Source: Penaeus vannamei
Lineage: Eukaryota > Arthropoda > Malacostraca > Decapoda > Penaeidae
DNA: 20,000 nt
Assembly: GCF_042767895.1 (NCBI RefSeq)
Contig: NC_091589.1
Span: 9,158,414 to 9,178,413 of the forward strand
Reading direction: 5' to 3'
In this document: one piece after another, positions 10,077 to 20,000 of the stretch
Numbering within the stretch: position 1 is the first letter of the stretch
How the letters are laid out: the number at the start of each line of letters is the position of its first letter
Made by a program: the position numbers and the translations under genes
The notes under the pieces: generated by a model
The model's database searches: none
The model's input: the letters and a program-made list of their open reading frames with translations, nothing else
Told to the model about the DNA's origin: nothing

Positions 10077-10425
10077 CCAAGATGCGTCTCGTTACCTCCT
10101 TTCCTTCCTATCTTCTGCCTCTACCCTCCTTCTCTTCTTTCTCTCTTCCCCTTTCTCTTAACCCTTTATTTTTCCCTCTGCTTCCTCCTCCTCTACCTCC
10201 ATATATTTATATATTTCTTCCTCCGAATTCCCCCTTTCTTCTCTCATTTCCCCTTCCTCTCGCCAAGATGTGTCTTCTTACCTCCTTTCTTTCCATCTTC
10301 TGCCTCTACCCTCCTTCCCTTCTTTCTCTCTTCCCCTTTCTCTTAACCCTCTGTTTCCTCCTCCTCTACCTCCATATATTTATATATTTCTTCCTCCGAA
10401 CTTCCCCTTTCTTCTCCCATTTCCC
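10077..10425. repeat. Tandem duplication of a ~185-bp segment
   Basis: The segment beginning CCAAGATG at 10077 is repeated from 10263. Both copies carry, in order, TCTGCCTCTACCCTCCTT, CTCTTCCCCTTTCTCTTAAC, CTACCTCCATATATTTATAT and TTCTTCCTCCGAA. The offset is 186 bp at the start and 173 bp after a 13-bp deletion in the second copy. Confidence 0.9.
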
Positions 10426-10429
10426 AATC

Positions 10430-10700
10430 CTCTTCCCATCCTCCCCTCTCCTCTTTCCCCTCCTCCTCTCTCCTCTCCCTCTCCCCATCCTCCCCCCTCT
10501 CCCTTTCCCCTCCTCCTCTCCCTCTCCCCATCCCCCCCCCTTCCCCTCTCCCCTTTCCCCTCCTCCTCTCCCTCTCCCCATCCTCCCCCTCTTCCCTTTC
10601 CCCTTTCCCTCCTCCTCTCCCTCTCCCCATCCTCTCCCCTTTCCCCTTTCCCCTCCTCCTCTCCCTCTCCCCCATCCGCCCCCTTTCTCCTCCTCCTCCC
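10430..10700. repeat. CT-rich minisatellite, 43-50-bp unit
   Basis: The phrase CCTCTCCCCATCC recurs with its end at 10490, 10533, 10583, 10632 and about 10677, with CCCCTCCTCCTCTCC and CCCTTTCCCC between. Unit length varies between 43 and 50 bp. Minus-strand Gly/Glu/Arg frames are repeat artefacts. Confidence 0.88.
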
Positions 10701-10852
10701 CCTTCCCTCAGTTAACCCTCTAAAGCCGCTAATAATCCAAACATCTTCCCGAAGGTGGATCGGGTATCTGCGCACATGTTGCCAGCTCGTCAAAAAATGC
10801 CCGATTAAACACATAACCTCCAGATTTTTTTTCTAGATGTAAATCTGATAAT
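10701..10852. other. Short unique spacer
   Basis: Non-repetitive sequence of about 150 bp between the CT minisatellite and the GAT array. No motif or gene that I recognise. Confidence 0.5.
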
Positions 10853-10935
10853 CACGATGATGATGATGATGATGATGATAACAATAACACTAGTAATAAC
10901 AATAACAATCTAATTTAAAGTTATAATAAAAAATA

Positions 10936-10967
<32 letters not shown>

Positions 10968-11018
10968 AATGATAATGATAATGATGATGACGACGACGAT
11001 GATGACGATGATGATAAT
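10853..11018. repeat. (GAT)n / AAT trinucleotide array
   Basis: (GAT)n runs at about 10855-10880 and 10937-10970 are separated by AAC/AAT-rich sequence and followed by GAT/GAC variants. Confidence 0.92.
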
Positions 11019-11388
11019 AACCATCTTATGATCATTATGAGCCAATCTGCCACACAACACCACGAACTCCACAGACCGCACCGAGGAATGCAAATTACAG
11101 CACAGACTCATACATCCCCCCACCCCCACCCCCTAAAAAATAAAAATAAAATAAAACAATGGCATCGATGGCACCACCTTCACGAGACAAAGAAACAAAC
11201 AATTACCCACAATTACCCAACCCGGTGCCAGAAACATCAATTCCCGCAAGTTTCCCTTTCGGAAATGAGTGGGCGTGTCCCCCTTCCCCCCCTCCCCCGC
11301 CTCCTCCTCCCTCCCCTTCTACCCTTCCCCACCCCCTAGTGTCATCACCCTCCCTTTCCCCCCCCCAACCCCCCCAAACTCCATTCGA
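11019..11388. other. Unique spacer with C-rich patches
   Basis: Unique sequence, A-rich to about 11260, then C-rich to 11380 with runs of seven to nine C. A GTGGGCGTG element (11270-11278) resembles a GC/KLF box. No credible gene. Confidence 0.5.
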
Positions 11389-11486
11389 TGACGTCACGCA
11401 GGCCTTGTCGCTGACGTAACCAGGTATCGCTGTGGAGAGATAGCACAGGGAGAGCCAAGGAAAGATAGACTACAGCTCTATATATC
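11389..11486 (+). promoter_or_regulatory. CRE pair with downstream TATA-like element (candidate)
   Basis: A perfect palindromic CRE, TGACGTCA, lies at 11389-11396. A one-base variant, TGACGTAA, follows at 11412-11419. A TATA-like TCTATATATC lies at 11477-11486, about 60 bp further on. The order and spacing resemble a compact CREB/ATF-type promoter facing right. Downstream is pyrimidine repeat and no exon is visible, so this is a pattern match only. Confidence 0.25.
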
Positions 11487-11489
11487 TTC

Positions 11490-11780
11490 TCTTCTCTTCT
11501 CTGTTTCCTTTTCTACCTTTCCTTTCCTCTCCTTTCCTTTCCTTTCCTTTCCTTTCCTTTCCTTTCATCTCCTCTTCTTTCTTCTCTCCTCTCCTCTTCT
11601 TTCTGTTTCTCTCTCCCTCTATCTTTCAATTCTTCCTCTCCTCCTCCTTTTTACCCTCTCTCTCAATCAAATCTTTCTATCTTACTTTATTTTCTTCTCC
11701 CTCGCTCCCCCTCCCTCTATATCTGTGTCTATCTGTCTGTCTCTCTTTCAGTCCGTCTCCCTGTCTCTTCCAAAATCACA
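11490..11780. repeat. (TTTCC)n pentanucleotide and CT-rich block
   Basis: CTTCTCTTCT leads to a pentanucleotide (TTTCC)n at about 11515-11566. Irregular CT/CTTT sequence with CTGTCTGTCTCT follows to about 11770. Confidence 0.88.
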
Positions 11781-12085
11781 CATGACCTTTTACATTTTCT
11801 TTTATTTCTATTTTATATTCTTCACATCTATTTTCGCTCTTCTTTGCCGTCTAATCCTCCATGACGAATAACGATAAAGTAACTTACTTAACACAAAAAT
11901 AAACTCAACGACAGACAGGACTGAAGCATGTATGTGAAAATGGGGTTGCCTCCCCGTAGACTTTCTCTCGTTGCTGATACGGGGAAAAACAATGACGATG
12001 CATAATCAACAATAGAATTATACTACTGCCAAAGAGAATGTAGGCGATGCTGATCGTAACGTACGTCCAATGCTCGTTTCTTCAT
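11781..12085. other. Unique spacer
   Basis: AT-rich non-repetitive sequence of about 300 bp. No open frame of note and no motif I would defend. Confidence 0.5.
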
Positions 12086-12094
12086 TAATTACTT

Positions 12095-12290
12095 CTTTCT
12101 TTCCTCCATTCCTTCTTCCCTCCCTCCCACCCTCCTACCCCCTTCCTTTCCTTCCCAACCTTCTCCATTCCTCCCTCCCTCCTACCCCCTTCCTTTCCTT
12201 CCCCACCTTCCCCATTCCTCCCTCCCTCCTACCCCCTTCCTTTCCTTCCCCACCTTCCTTCCTTCCCTTCCCCATTCCTTCCTTCGTTAT
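12095..12290. repeat. 47-bp pyrimidine minisatellite, about 3 copies
   Basis: CCTACCCCCTTCCTTTCC recurs with its A at 12137, 12184 and 12231, an exact 47-bp period. Each unit also holds CCTTCCCCATTCC. The last copy degrades into CCTT repeats. Confidence 0.92.
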
Positions 12291-12485
12291 GATCCTGTGC
12301 TGATCATGACGTCCCTCCAGTCCTCGCGATACAAGACGAGCGATAACCACACTTATTCACAAACGCGAGATGTGCGCCGTCACCGTTAGATCTTAATGCC
12401 ATCGCCGTTACATCAACTCGAGGGACGAAATCATAACACGAGACTGAGTCACACCAGACGAGGCAGTTAGAGAATCGCATTTCAC
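12291..12485. other. Short unique spacer
   Basis: Non-repetitive, mixed-composition sequence of about 190 bp with scattered CpG. No gene recognised. Confidence 0.5.
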
Positions 12486-12509
12486 CCCCACTCCTCCCCT
12501 CCCAAATCC

Positions 12510-12835
12510 CTCGCCCCCCACATTTCAAACAACCCCTTTCCCACCCCTCTCACCTCTCTCCTCCACATTTCAAACACCCCCTTTCCCACCTCTCACCTCT
12601 CTCCTCCACACATTTTCAAACACCCCTTTCCTCCCCTCCCACCTCTCTCTCCCCACATTTCAAACACCCCTTCCCCTCCCCTCCTACCTCTCTCCCCCAC
12701 ATTTCAAACACACCTCTCTCTCCTCCTCCTCCCTCCCACCTCTCTCTCCCCCACATTTCAAACACCTCCTTCCTCCTTCCTCTCCTCCCCTCCCATCCCA
12801 CCTCTCTCTCCCCCACATTTCAAACACCCTCTTTC
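12510..12835. repeat. 45-bp minisatellite, seven copies, CACATTTCAAACACC core
   Basis: The core CATTTCAAAC begins at 12521, 12566, 12611, 12656, 12700, 12754 and 12816 (one copy has an extra T). The first five copies are spaced 44-45 bp. The last two gaps grow to 54 and 62 bp by expansion of the CT-rich linker. The non-pyrimidine core is nearly invariant while the linker drifts. Confidence 0.94.
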
Positions 12836-13321
<486 letters not shown>

Positions 13322-13479
13322 GCAGAGAGAAACAGAGACAGGGAGAGAGTGAGGGGGAGGGGGGAGTGGGGGCAGAAGCACGTGTCTGAGCGTGGACAGC
13401 TAACCCAAAAAAAGAGAGTAAAAAGAAGGTAAAAAAAGGCACTAGAGACACATGTGAAGCACAGCATCTCTTTCGCCTA

Positions 13480-13860
13480 CGCAGTTAAATCATTAAAGAA
13501 AATATGTAGACACCGCTGCCCTAAACAACTATAAAAAAAACAACATAACAGTAACAATTTCAAAAAAGCCAGACATAAATCAACAAATAACATTTAGTCA
13601 ACATACACAACAAACAAATTTAAGACAAAAGCAACCAAAACACCAAAAACTAGAACAAAAACAAACAAAAAACAACAAAACAGCCTAAAAACGAGTGATC
13701 AACAAAAACAAATAAACAAAAAACAACAAAACAGCCTAAAAACGAGTGATCAAAAAACAAAACAGCCTAAAAACGAGTGATCATCAAACACAAACAAACA
13801 AAAAACAACAAAAAACAAGAGTGATCAACCAAAAACAACCAAAAACAAACAAAAAAAGAA
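13480..13860. repeat. A/C-rich region with 51/31-bp minisatellite
   Basis: AAAC/AACAA-rich sequence. The phrase CAGCCTAAAAACGAGTGATC begins at 13681, 13732 and 13763, and a truncated GAGTGATCAAC relative follows near 13819. The first spacing is 51 bp. The second is 31 bp because 20 bp of A/C linker are missing. Confidence 0.9.
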
Positions 13861-14205
13861 AAATACCCTCCACACAGCCCAGGCGACGAGGCAGGTGACG
13901 AAGACGACGAGAAGGGCATCCATCCCGACCCCTATGACCCCTACCCCCCTTCTCTATCTCTCTAGCTCTCGATGACCTTTGACCTTGGGGGGAGGGGGGG
14001 GACTTCACTCCTCCTCTCCCTTTATTGCAACTTCTGTTTCAAAGAAGTACTTAATTCGGAGTCACTTTTATACATATATAGGTTGGTAATTCTGATATCA
14101 ACGCGAGTGCTTTGTTTGCTTTTGCGTTTCCCTTTCTTGGCTTGAGGTGGAATCGCGTAATGTTGCTTGCTTGGGAGGGCGCCCGTTTCCTTTGTTTGGT
14201 TTGTT
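13861..14205. other. Unique spacer holding a DR1 site
   Basis: Mixed-composition unique sequence with short C-rich and G-rich patches (13930-13950, 13986-14001). No gene recognised. The DR1 element is listed separately. Confidence 0.5.
13973..13985 (-). promoter_or_regulatory. Perfect DR1 nuclear-receptor site (candidate)
   Basis: TGACCTTTGACCT is the exact reverse complement of the consensus direct repeat AGGTCA-A-AGGTCA. Such sites bind HNF4, RXR/USP heterodimers and COUP-TF-class receptors. The minus strand also reads CAAGGTCA, the extended half-site used by FTZ-F1 and ERR-class monomers. No target gene is visible. Confidence 0.35.
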
Positions 14206-15341
<1,136 letters not shown>

Positions 15342-15387
<46 letters not shown>

Positions 15388-15820
15388 TCTCTCTCCCTCT
15401 CTCTCTCTCCCTCTCTCTCTCCTCTCTCTCTCTCCCTCTCTCCCTCCCTCTCTCCCTCTCTCTCTCCTCTCTCTCTCCTCTCTCTCTTTTTCTTTTCTCC
15501 TTTTCCTTTTCCTTTCCTTCTCCTCTCTTCTCCCTCTCCCTCTGCCACACCTCTCCTTCTCATTCCTTTTCACTTTCACTTTCCTTTTCCGCCTTCTTCT
15601 CACCCTCCCTCTGCCACACCCTCACTCTCACTCTCATTCTCGCTCCATTTTTCATCGTTTTTCTTTCTTGTTCCGCTATTGCTTCCCCATCTCTGCTCAT
15701 CCCTAGTCTCCTTTCCTCGCTCCCTCTCCTCTTCTCACTTCTCTTTCTCATTAACCTCTACACTTCCTCTTACATTCCTTCCCCTTCCTTCCTATCCTTT
15801 ACCACCCTCTCCCCCTCACC
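15342..15820. repeat. (CT)n and pyrimidine block
   Basis: (CT)n to about 15383 becomes CCCTCTCTCTCT-type 8-12-bp repeats to about 15487, then irregular CTTTTC/CCTTTTC sequence. CCCTCTGCCACACC occurs twice, at about 15536 and 15607. Minus-strand Arg/Glu frames are artefacts. Confidence 0.9.
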
Positions 15821-15821
15821 C

Positions 15822-15961
15822 CTCCTTCCTTCCTTCCTTTCTTCCTTCCTTCCTTTCTTTCCTTTCTTTCTTCCTTTCTTCCTTCCTTCCTTCCTTCCTT
15901 CCTTCCTTCCTTCCTTCCTTCCTTCCTTCCTTCCTTCCTTCCTTCCTTCCTTCCTTCCTTC

Positions 15962-16010
<49 letters not shown>

Positions 16011-16053
16011 TTTCTTCTTTCCTTCCTTCCTTCCTTCCCTCCCTCCCTCCCTC
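15822..16053. repeat. (CTTC)n / (TTTC)n tetranucleotide array
   Basis: Tetranucleotide TTCC, pure at about 15867-15963, switches to TTTC (about 15963-16010), then back to TTCC and CCCT. Frames through it are Pro-Ser-Phe-Leu or Lys-Glu-Arg-Gly periodic artefacts. Confidence 0.96.
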
Positions 16054-16200
16054 GTGTCCAGTCAAACAGCGGACGCGGCCCACCACACCGCCCTTCCGTT
16101 AATTAAAAATCCGTACTATTGTTTCCTCTCCTCTCTCTCCTCCCCTCCCCCCTTCCCCCAACCCCCTTGTCCCAGTGACCTCAGATTGCAGCGGGAGATG
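16054..16200. other. Short unique spacer at a purine/pyrimidine switch
   Basis: Unique sequence of about 150 bp in which the plus strand changes from pyrimidine-rich on the left to purine-rich on the right. No gene recognised. Confidence 0.5.
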
Positions 16201-16298
16201 AAGAAGGATAGAGAGAACAGTAAAGGAGGGGAGAGAGGGAGGGGGAGAAAGAGAGAAAGAGAGAAAGAGAGAGAGTGAGAGAGTGAGAGAGTAAGAGA

Positions 16299-16395
<97 letters not shown>

Positions 16396-16475
16396 GAAGA
16401 GAGAGAGAGTGAGAATAGAAGAGAGAGAGAGAAGGAAAGAGAGAAAGAGAACGAGAGATGAAAGAGAGAAAGAGG
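16201..16475. repeat. Interrupted (GA)n
   Basis: Impure GAAAGAGA and GAGTGAGA repeats flank a pure (GA)n core at about 16302-16391. GAATAGAAGAGAGAGAG occurs twice on the right side (about 16391 and 16413). Confidence 0.94.
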
Positions 16476-16872
16476 ATACACACAGACAGACAAAGAGACA
16501 GAAACAGACCGACCGAGATCAACCCAAGCAGACAAAAGAGGAAATACAACACCCTTTCTCTCCCCCTTCCCCCTTCCCTCTTCCTACTTCCTCCCAAAAC
16601 AAAACAAAACCACGCAACATACTAACACCAAGGCAACGGCATCGCCAGAATGCAAATCACTCACGGAGCGCCGATATAATTATTCATTTCCCGTCGATTG
16701 TGTGCAATTTGCAAAACGGCATTACGAATATAAGCAATGGCAAATTTTACCTGGAAAGTGTAATTAGGGTTCACGATAACACAGAGGAGGGAGGCAACAG
16801 AAATAAAGAGCGTAGAGAGAAAGACAGACGGATAGACAACCAGGCAGAAGGAGAGAGGAGAAAGACACACAC
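16476..16872. other. Unique spacer with AT-rich conserved-element-like patch
   Basis: Non-repetitive sequence. 16640-16785 has even base composition, no tandem structure, and octamer- and homeodomain-like words including ATGCAAAT (16650-16657) and TAATTATTCATTT (about 16677). I see no gene. Confidence 0.45.
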
Positions 16873-17640
<768 letters not shown>

Positions 17641-17975
17641 TTCAAAAACCCGGACGGAATAAACTAACCAACACAAAAAGATATCCACAAAAATATAATA
17701 TAATTCTGTACCCAAAGACATACGTCAATTGCTCTCTCCCGCTCGCATCCGTGTGTGCGCCAGGACGTATATGAAAGTGTGCGCGTGCATTTAGATAGTT
17801 ATACACCCATAGCTATTCAAATAAAATACTTCTAAATATGGAAGATTCGGTCTTTTTGGCGCATCTACTCCATATGCAAGTCCGCGTGAGCTTCGGCGAC
17901 ACGCGTATAACGTCATTTCTAAATATCATCCCGGCATGTGGCCGTCGACAGCCATCCAACTTAGTTTCTACTCCT
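17641..17975. other. Unique spacer
   Basis: Mixed-composition unique DNA, 335 bp, including a TAACGTCA CRE-like word at about 17908. A plus frame begins with ATG at 17838 but runs straight into the CT block and has no recognisable domain. Confidence 0.5.
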
Positions 17976-18260
17976 CCCCCCCCCCTCTCTCTCTCCCTCT
18001 GTGTATGTGTCTCTCCTTCTTCTCTCTCCCTTTCTCTCCTTCCTCTTTCTCTCTCCCTCCCTTTTTTTGTTTCTGTCTGTCTCCCTGTCCTTCTCCTTCA
18101 CTCTCACATTTTCTGTCTGTCACCTTCTTCTCCCTCTCTCTCCCTTTTTCTGTCTCTGTCTCCCTCTCTCCTCCGTCTAATTCCTTTCCAACTCTATTTT
18201 CTTGCAATATATTGGCCTTCTATCTGTCCTCCCTTTCCCCTCCCTTCCTTCTTATCCCAC
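17976..18260. repeat. Irregular CT-rich block
   Basis: CTCTCTCCCT-type sequence with CTGTCTGTCTCCC inserts and no fixed period. The plus strand returns to pyrimidine after 1.4 kb of purine arrays. Confidence 0.8.
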
Positions 18261-18293
18261 GTCGCTAAGATACAACTAAACCATTTCGCAAAA

Positions 18294-18326
18294 ATGATAG
18301 GCCTACACTGTGATAGGCCTACACAG
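18294..18326. repeat. 16-bp tandem pair with TAGGCCTA palindrome
   Basis: TGATAGGCCTACACTG at about 18295 is followed directly by TGATAGGCCTACACAG. Each copy contains the 8-bp palindrome TAGGCCTA. Confidence 0.85.
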
Positions 18327-18340
18327 CACAGGCAAACACA

Positions 18341-18404
18341 CAGACAGACAGATACAGACAGACAGAAACATACAGACAGACAGATACAGACAGACAGAAA
18401 CATA
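18341..18404. repeat. 32-bp GACA-based repeat, two perfect copies
   Basis: A 32-bp unit made of CAGA/GACA tetranucleotides and ending in GAAACATA occurs at 18341-18372 and again at 18373-18404 without a mismatch. Confidence 0.92.
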
Positions 18405-18564
18405 AAGACAACAGAACAGATGGAGGCTGAGGCATATCAAAACAGATTAATGGTAATGGGGATAATAACCATAATAATACAAAATGGGTTTATACTAATA
18501 GCAATACAGAACAATTGAACGCACAGCCATACGCACAATAACAATTTTCAACAAATGATTCAGT
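18405..18564. other. Short AT-rich unique spacer
   Basis: Unique AT-rich sequence of about 160 bp. Nothing recognised. Confidence 0.45.
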
Positions 18565-18722
18565 AATGATGATGATGATGAGAGTTGTAATTGTCGTTGT
18601 TATCATCATCGGCATTGTTATAATTATCACTGGTATCATCATTATTATCATTATTATTCATCGCCATTATCACTATCACCACCATCTTTGTCATCACCAT
18701 TACAATAACAAAAGCAATAACC
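18565..18722. repeat. Imperfect GAT/ATC trinucleotide array
   Basis: GATGATGATGATG on the plus strand (about 18566-18580) followed by TTATCATCATC-type sequence of opposite polarity. The two halves are partly self-complementary. Asp/Asn-rich minus frames are artefacts. Confidence 0.85.
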
Positions 18723-18741
18723 AATAAACCAAGAGCAAGAC

Positions 18742-18776
18742 AAAAAAAAAAAAAAAATAAAAAAAAAAAAAAAAAA
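18742..18776. repeat. Poly-A run with one T
   Basis: Sixteen A, one T, then eighteen A. No LINE or SINE body is recognisable on the left side that would make this a retroelement tail. Confidence 0.9.
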
Positions 18777-18840
18777 TCCCCCCTCCCCCTTCCCAGCACG
18801 CTCTGCCCTCCCCCGGGGCGAGAGACGACTCCCCATCCCA

Positions 18841-18867
18841 CCCCCGCCCCCCACCCGCCCCCGCCCC
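18841..18867 (-). other. Canonical G-quadruplex motif / GC boxes
   Basis: On the minus strand there are five runs of 3-6 G separated by single bases (C, C, T, C), which fits the strict short-loop G-quadruplex rule. The same bases hold overlapping GGGGCGGGG GC boxes. It sits in a GC-rich segment (about 18777-18905). Confidence 0.7.
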
Positions 18868-19005
18868 GAGCCAAAGATCCCCACCCGGGAGCCAATGGCG
18901 ACGCCTGGATGACACTTCGGTAAACAGGTGCCTTTTTTCTCTTCTTTGTTTCGTTCTGAGATGATACGTCATTTTTTTTTTTTTTTGCCTTTTTCTTTTT
19001 CTTTC

Positions 19006-19172
<167 letters not shown>

Positions 19173-19229
19173 GTGTGCGTGTGTGTGCGTGTGAATGCGT
19201 ATGTGAATGACTGCGTGCGTGTCAGCCTC

Positions 19230-19486
19230 CCGGAACCGCCTCTCGCCCGGCCAAGCGCCAGGCCAAGGCAGCGCCGCGCAGACTACCTGGCCGAGCACGA
19301 AGCCGAAGCCGAAGCCGAGGCGTCGGGGCCGAGGCCGTCGGGGCGATCTGGGTCACGGACCCTCGCCCGCGACCGCCACGGCCGGATGCCCTCAAGAGCC
19401 CGAGACTGCGCGTGCATATCCAAGTAGATCTTTGTGTACAGGTGCACATGTATGTACATGCATTCATGTGTAAAAATAGTTTATGA
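19230..19486. other. GC-rich unique spacer
   Basis: CpG-rich unique sequence to about 19410, with a short GCCGAAGCCGAAGCCGAGG hexanucleotide-like repeat near 19300-19320, then AT-richer sequence. A plus frame through it begins inside the GT array and encodes an Ala/Glu/Arg-rich stretch with no domain. I call no gene. Confidence 0.5.
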
Positions 19487-19632
19487 TATACATACATACA
19501 TACATACAGGTATATATAATATATAATATATATATATATAATATATATAATATATAATATATAATATATAATATATATATATATCTATATCTATATAAAC
19601 ACACACACACACGTGTGTGTGTGTGTGTGTTT

Positions 19633-19703
<71 letters not shown>
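19487..19703. repeat. Self-complementary AT-(AC)n-(GT)n-(TA)n block
   Basis: (CATA)n and AT/TAATA repeats (19487-19590) lead to AAAC(AC)6 at 19597-19612. Directly adjoining is (GT)9TT at 19613-19632, then (TA)n at about 19636-19703. The AC and GT halves are reverse complements meeting at ACGT with no spacer, and the outer AT halves can also pair. The whole block can fold as one long hairpin or cruciform. Confidence 0.93.
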
Positions 19704-19706
<3 letters not shown>

Positions 19707-20000
19707 TACACACATACAAATAAAAATCAAATGCCAGACCCAGAAGAACAGACATGAATATCCCTATCATGGGAGAGAGAGAGAGAGGGAGAAAAACAGA
19801 GGCGGGGATATTAACCTGAGTCAATATTGTCTTTTAATATCGTCGTAAACTAATCTGTTGTTTTGTTGTTGTTTTTCACCGTGAAAAAAAAAATTAAACA
19901 CCTGAGCCGAGTTCTCCACTTCTTCAATTGCGCAGAATGAAAGGAAAAAGAAGAAAACGAAGATAAAGCAAGGAATTCTTTAAAAAAAGAAGTACAACGC
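19704..20000. other. AT-rich unique spacer at window end
   Basis: Unique AT-rich sequence with a short GA patch (about 19772-19790). No gene recognised. It continues beyond the window. Confidence 0.5.

Noticed and set aside
10853..11018. GAT arrays here and at 18565 as leftover tails of the same LINE as at 5971
   Set aside because: No ORF2 end sequence (such as CGTCAGCCCCCATG) lies next to these arrays, so only the trinucleotide is shared.

Overview
The window reads as non-coding DNA from an animal genome extremely rich in simple repeats. A decapod crustacean, most likely a penaeid shrimp, is my best guess. That rests on long (GA)n, (GT)n, (CT)n and trinucleotide arrays packed every few hundred bases, on many tandem minisatellites, and on an old non-LTR retrotransposon copy. 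It is an inference from genome style; no host gene here fixes the species. My block-by-block tally puts about half of the window (roughly 10 kb) in low-complexity or tandem-repeat DNA.

Layout. 1-900: pyrimidine arrays and a 48-bp minisatellite. 905-1480: AT-rich unique DNA. 1481-2300: a giant (GA)n tract. 2300-3020: unique DNA. 3022-3870: G-rich minisatellites. 4069-5156: GT/GA, CA and GAA-type arrays. 5157-5970: A-rich DNA. 5972-7288: a 5'-truncated, frameshifted LINE on the minus strand with a recognisable target-site duplication. 7313-8015: A-rich DNA and a diverged duplication with a polypyrimidine core. 8016-9000: the longest ordinary unique stretch. 9001-12830: mainly pyrimidine-strand minisatellites plus ATT/GAT and CA arrays. 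12971-14350: (GA)n, an A/C-rich minisatellite and a second (GA)n. 14352-14960: a GC- and CpG-rich unique island. 15063-16050: CT, GT and CTTC arrays. 16200-17640: purine arrays. 17641-18560: unique DNA and CT. 18565-19172: ATC, poly-A, C-rich and GT/GTGC arrays. 19487-19703: a self-complementary AT/AC/GT/TA block. The rest is unique.

The only protein-coding sequence I can defend is the reverse transcriptase and C-terminal region of the LINE, and it is a pseudogene. The other long open frames are open only because they run through repeats with no stops (Ser-Leu, Arg-Glu, Cys-Val, Thr-His, Glu-Lys runs). I found no rRNA, tRNA, CRISPR array or host exon I would stand behind. A few short motifs in unique islands could be regulatory: a perfect E2F palindrome, a perfect DR1 nuclear-receptor site, a pair of CRE-like sites and a canonical G-quadruplex. 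These are sequence matches only. I did not find a convincing new biological system. The most informative objects are the LINE insertion with its three site copies, the strand-switching purine/pyrimidine mosaic, and the palindromic dinucleotide block near the right end.
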